Assembly: GCA_029202545.1 (NCBI GenBank)
Contig: CP119311.1
Location: 3,968,001 to 4,032,000, forward strand
Direction: 5' to 3'
Source of the DNA: Candidatus Pseudobacter hemicellulosilyticus
GTDB taxonomy: Bacteria; Bacteroidota; Bacteroidia; Chitinophagales; Chitinophagaceae
Length of the DNA: 64,000 nt
Part shown: positions 53,520 to 61,627 of the stretch, one piece after another
Numbering within the stretch: the first letter of the stretch is position 1
How the letters are laid out: each line of letters opens with the position of its first letter
Translations under genes and position numbers: made by a program
The notes under the pieces: model-generated
What the model was told of the DNA's origin: nothing
Databases searched by the model: none
Seen by the model: only the letters and a program-made list of their open reading frames with translations

Positions 53520-54629
53520 TTAGCGCAGGGTGACCGATGTAGCCGATGAATCAGGTTGAGCGCCTGCGCTCTGTGTGTCCTGGTACAGTTCACCCTGCTT
53601 TTCTTTGGGATTGGCGGGGTTGGTACCATGCAGGCTCTTGATATAACTGGCTACCTGGGCCATCTGAACAGGAGAAAGGTCTTCCTTCCAGCTGCGCATG
53701 CCTTTTTCGGGGTAGCCGTATTTAACGGTTTTGAATACATCGCTGATGCTGCCGCCATGCAGCCAGTAATCGTCTGTCAGGTTGGGACCTACAGTGCCTT
53801 CACCGGCCTGGCCATGGCAGGCGGCGCAGTTCTTCACAAATACCGTTTTGCCGTTCTCCAGGGCGCTGGCCTCTGTCAGCAGTTTGACGTTGGTCTCATC
53901 CACATTATTGGCTGTTTTCTTCAGGTAAGCGGCTTTCTGTACTTCCGCTTCCTTTACAGCGATCATATATTCCTCGGCGCTCAGCGGGGCGCTGTTGGAT
54001 ACATGATAGCGCCAGAGATAGATGCCTGCAATGGCAATGGTGATGTAGAACCCGTACAGCCACCAGGGTGGCAGCCGGTTGTCCAGCTCACGGATGCCAT
54101 CATAATCGTGGCCAAGATCAATCTGGGCTTCCTGCTCCTGGGGACGGAAACGGTTGATCTTTCTCCACCAGATCATGCTTTCTTTTTTGGGCGCTACAAC
54201 GACTTCAGCGCCTTCAATGGCAGCGGTTACTTTTTTGGTCTTGCTGATGAACACCCGCAGTTGGTACAGCAGGGCGGCAATCACCAGCAGCTCAATGGCA
54301 ATAACGCCTGCTACCAGGTAAAAAGCGGTAGCGGAGAGGGCGCCAAAGCTGGTGGCGGTTTCAACGGCAGCCGTGGTCTCAGCAGCGCCATCCTGTGCAA
54401 ATACGGGGGCGGTCATACAAAGCAGGAGCAGGGTAGTAACCACACCGGCAGTGAGGGCGCTGTTCTTCTTTTCTTCCTCTTTCTTTTGTTCTTTCTGCTT
54501 TTCATAGTAGTAGGTGGCGGCGCCGATCACCACGTTCGCCAGCAATCCAATGATCAGTAGCAGGATCACCATGATGATCACCAGCATCAGTACTACCGGA
54601 TCTGAGATGGAAGAAGGGATAGGAGGCAT
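53520..54629 (-). CDS. ccoP: cbb3 oxidase subunit CcoP (single c-type heme, extended N-terminus)
   Basis: This 369-residue protein has hydrophobic segments at about 11-37, 57-78, 97-122 and 188-206. The 57-79 segment looks like a leftover signal peptide (LLLLCMTAPVFAQ). The canonical FixP part starts with IRELDNRLPPWWLYGFYITI (about 179-198). Only one heme motif is present (CAACH, 268-272), with the axial Met probably in the EKGMRSWK stretch. Many CcoP proteins bind two hemes, so this is a mono-heme form. It passes electrons to CcoNO. The C-terminal ~40 residues are polar and unordered. Confidence 0.92.
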   Translation of the reverse strand: MPPIPSSISDPVVLMLVIIMVILLLIIGLLANVVIGAATYYYEKQKEQKKEEEKKNSALTAGVVTTLLLLCMTAPVFAQDGAAETTAAVETATSFGALSATAFYLVAGVIAIELLVIAALLYQLRVFISKTKKVTAAIEGAEVVVAPKKESMIWWRKINRFRPQEQEAQIDLGHDYDGIRELDNRLPPWWLYGFYITIAIAGIYLWRYHVSNSAPLSAEEYMIAVKEAEVQKAAYLKKTANNVDETNVKLLTEASALENGKTVFVKNCAACHGQAGEGTVGPNLTDDYWLHGGSISDVFKTVKYGYPEKGMRSWKEDLSPVQMAQVASYIKSLHGTNPANPKEKQGELYQDTQSAGAQPDSSATSVTLR

Positions 54630-54653
54630 AAAATCTTATTTGAATGAATGTGA

Positions 54654-54812
54654 TTAATCTAATGGAATGCGACTGATCTCGTTAATGGTCTTTTTATCGC
54701 TCCTGATGACCCAGATAAGGACGGCCAGGAAAAACAGACCGAAGATGGCGAAGGAGGCCAGCGGGTAGATACTGACGCCGGTTATTTTCTCCAGGTAATG
54801 TATGAATTTCAT
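54654..54812 (-). CDS. ccoQ: CcoQ/FixQ small subunit of cbb3 oxidase
   Basis: This 52-residue protein is translated from an ATG at 54812 to a TAA at 54654. It has a short N-terminus (MKFIHYLEKITGVS), one TM helix (about 15-37) and a basic/acidic tail (RSDKKTINEISRI). Size, single TM and position between ccoNO (11 nt) and ccoP (24 nt) match CcoQ, which stabilises the oxidase complex. Recognition rests on context and shape because the family is weakly conserved. Confidence 0.85.
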   Translation of the reverse strand: MKFIHYLEKITGVSIYPLASFAIFGLFFLAVLIWVIRSDKKTINEISRIPLD

Positions 54813-54823
54813 GATCCTTGATT

Positions 54824-56956
54824 TTATTGGTTTTCGGCTACCTGCTCTTTGGGAGCTGCTTTAATGTCCTTACCCAGTCTTTGCAGGTAAGCGATCAGCG
54901 CTACGATCTCTGCATTGGCAGGGGTTTCTATCTTATCCTTTTTCAGGCTCTGGCGGATGCCGTCTGCCTGTTGCATCAGGTCGGCATTGGCCTGCTGGTC
55001 ATAACCTTCAGGATAGGGAACACCCAGTTTCTGCATGACCCTGATCTTGGCCGGCGTAGAAGCGGTGTCTATCTTATCATCCAGCAGCCAGGGATAGTTG
55101 GGCATGATGGAACCGGGGGACATGATCCGGGGATCCAGCATATGGTTATAGTGCCAGCTGTCCGGGTATTTACCGCCTTCACGGGCCAGGTCCGGACCGG
55201 TGCGTTTGGAGCCCCACTGGAAGGGGTGATCGTATACAAATTCACCGGCTTTGGAGTATTCGCCATAGCGGGATACCTCATCCCGGAAAGGACGCACCAT
55301 CTGCGAATGGCAGGTATAGCAGCCTTCACGGATATAGACATCGCGGCCCTGCAGTTCCAGTGGTGTATAGGGTTTCACACTGCTGATGGTGGGTACATTG
55401 GATTTCACCAGGAAGGTGGGCACCAGTTCCAGGGCGCCGCCAATGCTCACTACTATCAGGCTCAGCACCAGCATGGTCATGGGTTTTTTCTCGATCCAGC
55501 GGTGCCAGTGTTGACGTCCCTCGTGTTTTTCAGCCTGGAGGGGAGCAGCTTCGGCAGCTTCGTTGGCAATGAAAGAACCTTTTTGAATGGTCTTGTAGAT
55601 ATTCCAGGCCATCATGATGGCGCCGATCACGTACAGGCCGCCGCCAATGCTGCGGGACACATACATGGGAATGATATGGGTAACAGTTTCCAGGAAGCTG
55701 AATTTCAGCTGGCCTTCTTCAGTGAAGGTCTTCCACATCTGCGCCTGGGTGAAACCAGCCCAGTACAGGGGAACTGCATAGATGATAACGCCGATGGTGC
55801 CGAGCCAGAAATGGTTATTGGCCATTTTCCTGGAGTAGATGGTGGTGTTCCACATTTTAGGCACCAGGTAATAGAGCATACCGAAGGCCATAAAGCCGTT
55901 CCAGCCAAGGCCGCCGATATGTACGTGGGCGATGGTCCAGTCGGTAAAGTGGGAGATGGCGTTCACTGTTTTCAGGGACATCATGGGTCCTTCAAAAGTG
56001 GCCATACCGTAACAGGTAACGGCTACTACAAAGAATTTCAGAACAGGATCTTCCCTTACTTTATCCCAGGCGCCACGGAGCGTGAACAGGCCGTTCAGCA
56101 TACCGCCCCAGCTGGGGAAGATGAGCATCACGGAGAACACGATACCAAGCGATTGGGCCCAGTCGGGCAATGCTGTATATAAAAGGTGGTGGGGACCAGC
56201 CCAGATATAGATAAAGATGAGCGCCCAGAAGTGGATAATGGACAGGCGATAGGAATATACCGGTCTGTTGGCAGCCTTGGGCAGGAAGTAATACATGAGA
56301 CCCAGGATAGGCGTGGTCAGGAAGAAGGCTACTGCGTTGTGACCATACCACCATTGTACCAGGGCGTCCTGTACACCGGCGTACCAGCTGTAGCTTTTCA
56401 TGAAAGAGACCGGCATCTCAAATGAGTTTACAATATGCAGCAGGGCAACCGTTACCCAGGTAGCGATGTAGAACCAGATAGCAACGTACAGGTGTTTTTC
56501 CCTTCTTTTGAGGATGGTGCCGAACATATTGATGCCAAATACCACCCAAACCAGGGTGATGGCGATATCAACAGGCCATTCCAGTTCAGCATATTCCTTA
56601 CCGGTGGTGTAGCCGGCCAGGAGGGTAATTGCTGCGGCTACAATGATCCCCTGCCATCCCCAGAAATGGATCCAGCTGAGTCGGTCGCTGAACATCCGGG
56701 CCTTGCAGAGACGCTGGAGCGAGTAGTAGACACCTGTGAAGATACAGTTGCCTACAAAAGCGAAGATCACCGCGTTGGTGTGCAACGGGCGGATCCTTCC
56801 GAAAGTGGTGGGGGCAAGATCGAGAGAGGTAGCGGGAGCGTAGATCTGTATGGCAGCGTACAGGCCGGCCAGCATCCCTACGATACCCCACAGGAGCGTG
56901 GCGTACCCAAAGTATTTGACGATCTTGTTGTCATAATAGAATTTTTCTACTTGCAT
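54824..56956 (-). CDS. ccoNO: Fused cbb3 cytochrome oxidase subunits CcoN and CcoO
   Basis: This 710-residue protein joins a CcoN-type catalytic subunit (about 1-480, around twelve TM helices, with HFWGWQGI, WWYGHNAVAFFLTTPILGLMY for the CuB region, and the DWTIAHVHIGGLGW helix for heme ligands) to a CcoO-type subunit (about 485-710). CcoO keeps one TM anchor (about 495-515) and the c-type heme motif CYTCH at 546-550 (CYTCHSQMVRPF). The fusion is known in Bacteroidota. The enzyme reduces oxygen with high affinity and pumps protons across the inner membrane. It follows ccoS by 37 nt. Confidence 0.96.
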   Translation of the reverse strand: MQVEKFYYDNKIVKYFGYATLLWGIVGMLAGLYAAIQIYAPATSLDLAPTTFGRIRPLHTNAVIFAFVGNCIFTGVYYSLQRLCKARMFSDRLSWIHFWGWQGIIVAAAITLLAGYTTGKEYAELEWPVDIAITLVWVVFGINMFGTILKRREKHLYVAIWFYIATWVTVALLHIVNSFEMPVSFMKSYSWYAGVQDALVQWWYGHNAVAFFLTTPILGLMYYFLPKAANRPVYSYRLSIIHFWALIFIYIWAGPHHLLYTALPDWAQSLGIVFSVMLIFPSWGGMLNGLFTLRGAWDKVREDPVLKFFVVAVTCYGMATFEGPMMSLKTVNAISHFTDWTIAHVHIGGLGWNGFMAFGMLYYLVPKMWNTTIYSRKMANNHFWLGTIGVIIYAVPLYWAGFTQAQMWKTFTEEGQLKFSFLETVTHIIPMYVSRSIGGGLYVIGAIMMAWNIYKTIQKGSFIANEAAEAAPLQAEKHEGRQHWHRWIEKKPMTMLVLSLIVVSIGGALELVPTFLVKSNVPTISSVKPYTPLELQGRDVYIREGCYTCHSQMVRPFRDEVSRYGEYSKAGEFVYDHPFQWGSKRTGPDLAREGGKYPDSWHYNHMLDPRIMSPGSIMPNYPWLLDDKIDTASTPAKIRVMQKLGVPYPEGYDQQANADLMQQADGIRQSLKKDKIETPANAEIVALIAYLQRLGKDIKAAPKEQVAENQ

Positions 56957-56993
56957 ACCTGTTTGGTTTCTTATTTACTGAATGTGGAATGGG

Positions 56994-57182
56994 TTAGGGG
57001 TGAGGCTGAGGATCTTTACTGCTGCCGGCTTCCTGGCCAGGAGCGGGGTCGTCAAAAAGCATGCGGCGGGGCGGCGAGTACTCGTCGTCATATTGACCAG
57101 TCTTTACGCTCCAGATAAAACCAGCCAGGAACAGGGCTGCCACGCTAATGCTGACGATCAGCAGGATGATAATGACGCTCAT
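56994..57182 (-). CDS. ccoS: CcoS-family cbb3 oxidase maturation protein
   Basis: This 62-residue protein has one N-terminal TM helix (about 2-24, IIILLIVSISVAALFLAGFIW) followed by the family-typical SVKTGQYDDEYSPPRRMLFDD. CcoS is needed for cofactor insertion into CcoN. It lies between ccoI and ccoNO, the usual place. Confidence 0.93.
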   Translation of the reverse strand: MSVIIILLIVSISVAALFLAGFIWSVKTGQYDDEYSPPRRMLFDDPAPGQEAGSSKDPQPHP

Positions 57183-57270
57183 AGATAGAAAGTTGATGGT
57201 ACAAAACTATCTCTGCGTGTCTGACAGATTGATGACGCTACTTACCGGAAAAGATGATTTTCGTCATGTA

Positions 57271-57292
57271 TTTGTCACGAGGCTGTGACAAA
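57271..57292. promoter_or_regulatory. Crp/Fnr-type inverted repeat upstream of ccoS-ccoNOQP
   Basis: TTTGTCAC, six bases, GTGACAAA is a perfect 8-bp inverted repeat in the 128-nt gap between ccoI and ccoS. Geometry and GTGA-type half-sites are those of Crp/Fnr-family operators. A REC-Crp regulator is encoded 2.6 kb away. It could also be a weak 3' hairpin for ccoI, but no T tract follows it. Confidence 0.5.
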
Positions 57293-57310
57293 GGGGCCTG
57301 AAAAATTTAC

Positions 57311-59704
57311 TTACAGTTTCCACCACCTGGCCACCAGGTTGCTGGAGCCGAAGGTGATTAGGAGGATGCTCAGGCTGCTGGCGGGCATCAGGATAGCGGC
57401 CACCAGCGGGGAAAGCATGCCCTGTACGGCAAAGAACAGGCCTACCAGGTTATAGAGGATGCTGACTACAAAGCTGGTCAGTACAATCCTTTTGTTGACC
57501 TTGCAAAGGCGGATGAATTTGGGCAGATTGGACAGCTGACTGGCTTCCAGGATGGCATCGCTGGCCGGCGTGAAATTGTTGCTGTCCTCTGCAATGGCGA
57601 TACCCACATCACTTTGCTGCAGGGCGCCGGCGTCATTGAGCCCGTCGCCGATCATCATCACTGTCTGGCCCTGCTCCTGCAGTTCCTGGACATAATGGAG
57701 TTTATCGGCCGGTTTCTGTTCAAACAGCAGGGTGGCGTTCTTGTTGAACAGGGCTTCCAGCTGCGGCCTGCTGGAGGCGTTATCGCCGGAGGCTACGGAC
57801 AGCCCATAGCGTTGGCTCAGCACGCGGACCAGGGGCGGGGCCGCCTGGCGGTACTGGTTGCGGATACTGAAATAACCGAAGAGTTTGCCACCGAAGGCTA
57901 CAAATACGCGGGTGCCGGTATCCTGGCCTTCCTTGCCGGAAACAAACTGGCGGGAGCCCAGGGACACCTGCTGACCAAAGGCATAGCCCTGTACACCCTG
58001 GCCTGTGAGCTCACGGAAGTCAGTAACTTCCGCCTGGCCGGTGTAATTGAAGAACTGGGCTACAGCTTTGCTCAGCGGGTGGTTGGACTGTGCCGATATA
58101 GCTGCCGCAGCATGCTGCTGCAGGGCTGATAGCGGTACCCCGTTATACTCGATCTCCTGCTGACTGGTGGTGGTCAAAGTACCCGTTTTGTCGAAAATGA
58201 TATGATCCACCCCAGCTATGTTTTCAATGGTCTGGGCGTTGCGCAGGTAAAAACCGTTTCTTCCCAGGATCCTCAGGATATTGCCATTAGTGAAAGTGGT
58301 GGACAACAGCAGGGCGCAGGGACATGCCACGATCAACACTGCCGTCACAACATTCCACACTTTGGAAGCGTCGGCATCCCACCAGTAGAGGGCGCCGAGA
58401 AAAGCGATGGTTAATACGATATAGGTAAAATAGCGGCTGATCAGGTCCGTAAAGGGATGACGGACTGAATCTTTTTTGCCTTTCAGCTCATCTTTGGACC
58501 AGAGGCGGGTCAGGTAGCTCTGGGATACTTCCCGGACCACCAGCACCTCAATATTACCTCCTGTCTGCCGGCCACCGGCATACACGATCTCACCCATCTC
58601 CTTGCGTACCGGCATGGACTCGCCGGTCACAAAGCTGTAGTCGATAAAGGCCTTGCCCCGGGTCAGGATGCCATCACAGGGGATCAGCTCGTCATTATGG
58701 ATCAGGAGGGTATCCCCTGTTTTCAGCTCAGGCAGGGGCGTAGGAACTTTTAACCGGTCTTTCACCACGCTCACCGCTATCGGAAAGTACGCGGTGAAAT
58801 CCCGGTCGAAGGAGAGTTGTTCATAGGTTTTATCCTGCAGGACACGCCCTGCCAGCATAAAGAATACGATGCCCGACATGGAATCAAAATAGCCAGCGCC
58901 GGTGCCGGAGACCACTTCATACACACTGCGCGCATAGGTGACCAGGACAGCCAGCGCAATAGGCGCGTCAATGTTCAGGTACCCTGCGCGTAAGCCTTTC
59001 CAACCCGAGTTGAAGAAAGGCAGTGCGCAGTAAAAGAAAACGGGCAGCGCCAGGATGAAGTTGAGGATGCGGAAAGCACCCTGCAGCTGCAGCTCCTGGC
59101 CTTCCAGTCCCAGGTACTCCGGGAAACTGAGCAGCATGATATTGGCGAAGCAGAAACCAGCAATACCCAGCTGGTATACCATCGTCTTTTTGGGACGGGG
59201 CTTATATTGTTGGAGGTCGTTCAGGCTGATATAGGGCTCATAGCCGATGCTGGTCAGCAGTTCGGCCACGCGCCGTAAAGAGATCTTCCGGTGGTCAAAA
59301 GCAATATCCACTTCTTTACGAGTAAAATTGACCCTGGCCGATAGGATGCCAGGGTCAATTTTGTGGAGGTTTTCCAACAGGTAGAGGCAGGAACTGCAAT
59401 GAATGGCAGGCAGATAGAAAGTGACATGCATGCGCTCTTCACTGCTGAAGTGGATCAGCTTCTGCTGAATGGTAGTATCTTCAAGGAAATTGAATTTATC
59501 TTTCCGTGTTGTTTGTCGTTGATTGATGCCGGGCTTATCATTCAGGGAGTAGTAGTCGCAAAGCCCGTTCTGGTTGAGCAGCTGGTACACCATCCGGCAC
59601 CCTTCGCAGCAGAATTGCTTCTCTGCGGCCTGGATGCTGCTGGTCTGGCACTGCTCCCCGCAGTGGTAACAGGTCAGTTGCTCACGGGATTTCACTACGC
59701 CCAT
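57311..59704 (-). CDS. ccoI: Copper-exporting P-type ATPase for cbb3 oxidase (CcoI/FixI)
   Basis: This 797-residue protein has an N-terminal Cys-rich metal-binding region (CYHCGEQC at 12-19, CCEGC at 32-36), an HMA-like domain with Cys103/Cys106 (IHCSSC), TM helices, the CPC metal motif at 461-463 (VACPCALLLS), the phosphorylated Asp505 (FDKTGT) and the hinge MIGDGLNDAGALQQSDVG. These features mark a copper P1B ATPase of the CcoI class, which moves copper across the inner membrane for CuB assembly rather than for detoxification. It leads the cbb3 gene series and is divergent from the REC-Crp gene. Confidence 0.95.
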   Translation of the reverse strand: MGVVKSREQLTCYHCGEQCQTSSIQAAEKQFCCEGCRMVYQLLNQNGLCDYYSLNDKPGINQRQTTRKDKFNFLEDTTIQQKLIHFSSEERMHVTFYLPAIHCSSCLYLLENLHKIDPGILSARVNFTRKEVDIAFDHRKISLRRVAELLTSIGYEPYISLNDLQQYKPRPKKTMVYQLGIAGFCFANIMLLSFPEYLGLEGQELQLQGAFRILNFILALPVFFYCALPFFNSGWKGLRAGYLNIDAPIALAVLVTYARSVYEVVSGTGAGYFDSMSGIVFFMLAGRVLQDKTYEQLSFDRDFTAYFPIAVSVVKDRLKVPTPLPELKTGDTLLIHNDELIPCDGILTRGKAFIDYSFVTGESMPVRKEMGEIVYAGGRQTGGNIEVLVVREVSQSYLTRLWSKDELKGKKDSVRHPFTDLISRYFTYIVLTIAFLGALYWWDADASKVWNVVTAVLIVACPCALLLSTTFTNGNILRILGRNGFYLRNAQTIENIAGVDHIIFDKTGTLTTTSQQEIEYNGVPLSALQQHAAAAISAQSNHPLSKAVAQFFNYTGQAEVTDFRELTGQGVQGYAFGQQVSLGSRQFVSGKEGQDTGTRVFVAFGGKLFGYFSIRNQYRQAAPPLVRVLSQRYGLSVASGDNASSRPQLEALFNKNATLLFEQKPADKLHYVQELQEQGQTVMMIGDGLNDAGALQQSDVGIAIAEDSNNFTPASDAILEASQLSNLPKFIRLCKVNKRIVLTSFVVSILYNLVGLFFAVQGMLSPLVAAILMPASSLSILLITFGSSNLVARWWKL

Positions 59705-59850
59705 AAAAAATCTTTATGATGCGAAACTAACTGCCGGAAATTCCCTTTTTTATGAGTTTCTTCACTGATCTTACTGATTTTCCTCAAGAGATATGGCCGA
59801 TTCGGGGAGGAAATGTATTTTTACGCGGATTTTAAACCTGCCGATAGCTT

Positions 59851-60918
59851 ATGAAACGAATTTTGGTAATAGACGACAACACGGAAATCAGAGAAAACAC
59901 CGCCGAGATCCTGCTTCTGGCAGGCTTTGAAACGCATACGGCGGAAAATGGGAAAAAAGGAGTAGAGCAGGCCATTAAAGAAAAGCCGGACCTCATTGTC
60001 TGCGATATCATGATGCCTGAGCTGGACGGCTATGGCGTCCTGCACCTCCTGAAAAAGAATCCCGAAACGGAGCAGATCCCCTTTATCTTCCTGACTGCCA
60101 AGACTGAACGCGGCGATATGCGCAAGGGCATGGAAATGGGGGCCGACGATTATATTACCAAGCCTTTTGATGATATTGAGCTGCTGCGGGCCATTGAGAC
60201 CAGGCTCCGCAAAATGGATATTATCCATGCTCAGTACGCTCCCGGTGAAACCGGCGCCAACGACCTTATGAAAGAGCTGAACGGCTCCGGTCTGCTGGTC
60301 CTGGACCCCGAACAATATGATTCCGAAAAAGTGGCCCGTAAAATGAGCCTCTATACGGAAGGCAAAAGACCCAAATACCTCTACTACGTCAAAAGCGGCA
60401 AGATCAAGACCTTCAAGCTGCATGAGGATGGAAAGGAATATATCACCAACCTGTACAGCGCCGGCGATTTCATTGGCCACGTGGCCCTGCTGGAGAACAG
60501 CAGCTATGATGATACTGCTGAAGTGCTGGAAGAAGCAGATGTCACCCGCATCCCCAAGGATGATTTCCTGACAGCGGTCTACAATGACATGAACATTGCT
60601 TCCAAATTCATTAAACTCATTTCAAGGGACGTAAAAGAGAAAGAAGAGCGCCTGCTCTACCTGGCCTATGATTCCCTGCGTAAACGCGTAGCCAAAGCAC
60701 TGGTCAGCATCCACCAGAAATTCAATAGCGGCAGTGGCGGTACCCAGAAGGATAAGCCCATTGATATTTCCCGGGAAGATATTGCTCAATACGTAGGTAC
60801 GGCCACAGAATCACTGATCAGGACCCTGAGTGATTTCAAATCGGAGAAACTGATCGAGATCCGCGAAGGCAAGATCAGGATCCTCGACCTGGAAAAACTG
60901 AAGAACCTGCTTTACTGA
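59851..60918 (+). CDS. Response regulator fused to a Crp/Fnr transcription factor
   Basis: This 355-residue protein joins a receiver domain (about 1-125; Asp8/Asp9 and phosphoacceptor Asp52 in VCDIMMPELDG, Thr in FLTAKTERGD, Lys in TKPFDD) to a cyclic-nucleotide-binding-type beta barrel (about 150-245, YYVKSGKIKTFK, YSAGDFIGHVALLENSSY) and a Crp winged helix-turn-helix (about 305-345, ISREDIAQYVGTATESLIR). The N-terminal Cys cluster of FNR is absent, so it does not sense oxygen by an iron-sulfur cluster. The cAMP-contact residues are not clearly conserved. Phosphorylation probably replaces ligand control. It is divergent from ccoI and probably regulates the cbb3, hemN and RIC genes. Confidence 0.9.
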   Translation: MKRILVIDDNTEIRENTAEILLLAGFETHTAENGKKGVEQAIKEKPDLIVCDIMMPELDGYGVLHLLKKNPETEQIPFIFLTAKTERGDMRKGMEMGADDYITKPFDDIELLRAIETRLRKMDIIHAQYAPGETGANDLMKELNGSGLLVLDPEQYDSEKVARKMSLYTEGKRPKYLYYVKSGKIKTFKLHEDGKEYITNLYSAGDFIGHVALLENSSYDDTAEVLEEADVTRIPKDDFLTAVYNDMNIASKFIKLISRDVKEKEERLLYLAYDSLRKRVAKALVSIHQKFNSGSGGTQKDKPIDISREDIAQYVGTATESLIRTLSDFKSEKLIEIREGKIRILDLEKLKNLLY

Positions 60919-61040
60919 TAAATTTTACTGCTACAGATCAACGGACAACGGTTGCTAGCGATGTCCGGTAAGCTCTGCTGTACGGATTACTGATGGAGAA
61001 TTGCTATCGGTGAGTCCTTTCATGGCCATGGGGCCGCCAG

Positions 61041-61457
61041 TCAAAGATCGGCATTCAGATCCTTCCGGTCTTTGGCCAGCGGCGTAATAGTATCTGCGCT
61101 GATCTCGCGCCCATGGTCATTTTGTTGTTTGAGGGTCCATTTGTCTGTGATAGTGGTGGACAGCCATACCTTGCCCGACTTCCGGAAAACCTGCGCCATC
61201 AGACCAAACTGTTCCTTCAGGCCCAGTTCAAGTTCTGAAACGGTCATCAGTTCCCGGATCTCCAGCACGCCTTCACTGCCCTTACCCACCCACGCATTGC
61301 GGATGGTCAGGTGCTGGGGTACTTTCACGGGCACAGGCTGCGGCTGTCGCTGCACATTCTCCTTCCTGAAAAACTCTATTTTCAGGAACGGAAAGGTGAG
61401 GGAAAACTCGCTTTGCACCTCACTGATCGGTCTGTCTCCGCGAATGGTTAAGTACAT
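61041..61457 (-). CDS. Hypothetical protein of 138 residues
   Basis: The ATG at 61457 is preferred to an upstream in-frame start at 61493 because MYLTIRGDRPISEVQSEF begins the ordered part. The protein is soluble, with mixed alpha/beta pattern, no Cys and no signal peptide. A segment LKIEFFRKENVQRQ is followed by HLTIRNAWVGKG and a Trp-containing end (KVWLSTTITDKWTLKQQND). I do not recognise the family. It is divergent from the cation ATPase gene (170 nt between the starts) and may share its regulation. Confidence 0.65.
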   Translation of the reverse strand: MYLTIRGDRPISEVQSEFSLTFPFLKIEFFRKENVQRQPQPVPVKVPQHLTIRNAWVGKGSEGVLEIRELMTVSELELGLKEQFGLMAQVFRKSGKVWLSTTITDKWTLKQQNDHGREISADTITPLAKDRKDLNADL

Positions 61458-61586
61458 AAAATGTTGATTTAATCCGGGCAATGAGTAGCCCATGTATTCA
61501 AAGTTATCAGACCTCAGGTGACCGATTAATGACGTTGCTTAGTGATATTTATGAGCATCATCATACAGCAGGGGACCATCGGGCAA

Positions 61587-61594
61587 TATTTTTG
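61587..61594 (+). promoter_or_regulatory. Candidate -7 promoter element of the cation ATPase gene
   Basis: TATTTTTG fits TAnnTTTG exactly. Transcription would start near 61601, giving the ATG at 61628 a leader of about 27 nt, and leaving the alternative ATG at 61604 almost leaderless. No clear -33 element is present. Confidence 0.4.
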
Positions 61595-61627
61595 ATACAG
61601 TACATGCATTCAATCAATGATTTACCA

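Noticed and set aside
54818..56182. Plus-strand frame of 454 codons
   Set aside because: Antisense to ccoNO; His/Gly-rich composition is what the reverse of a TM-helix coding sequence gives.
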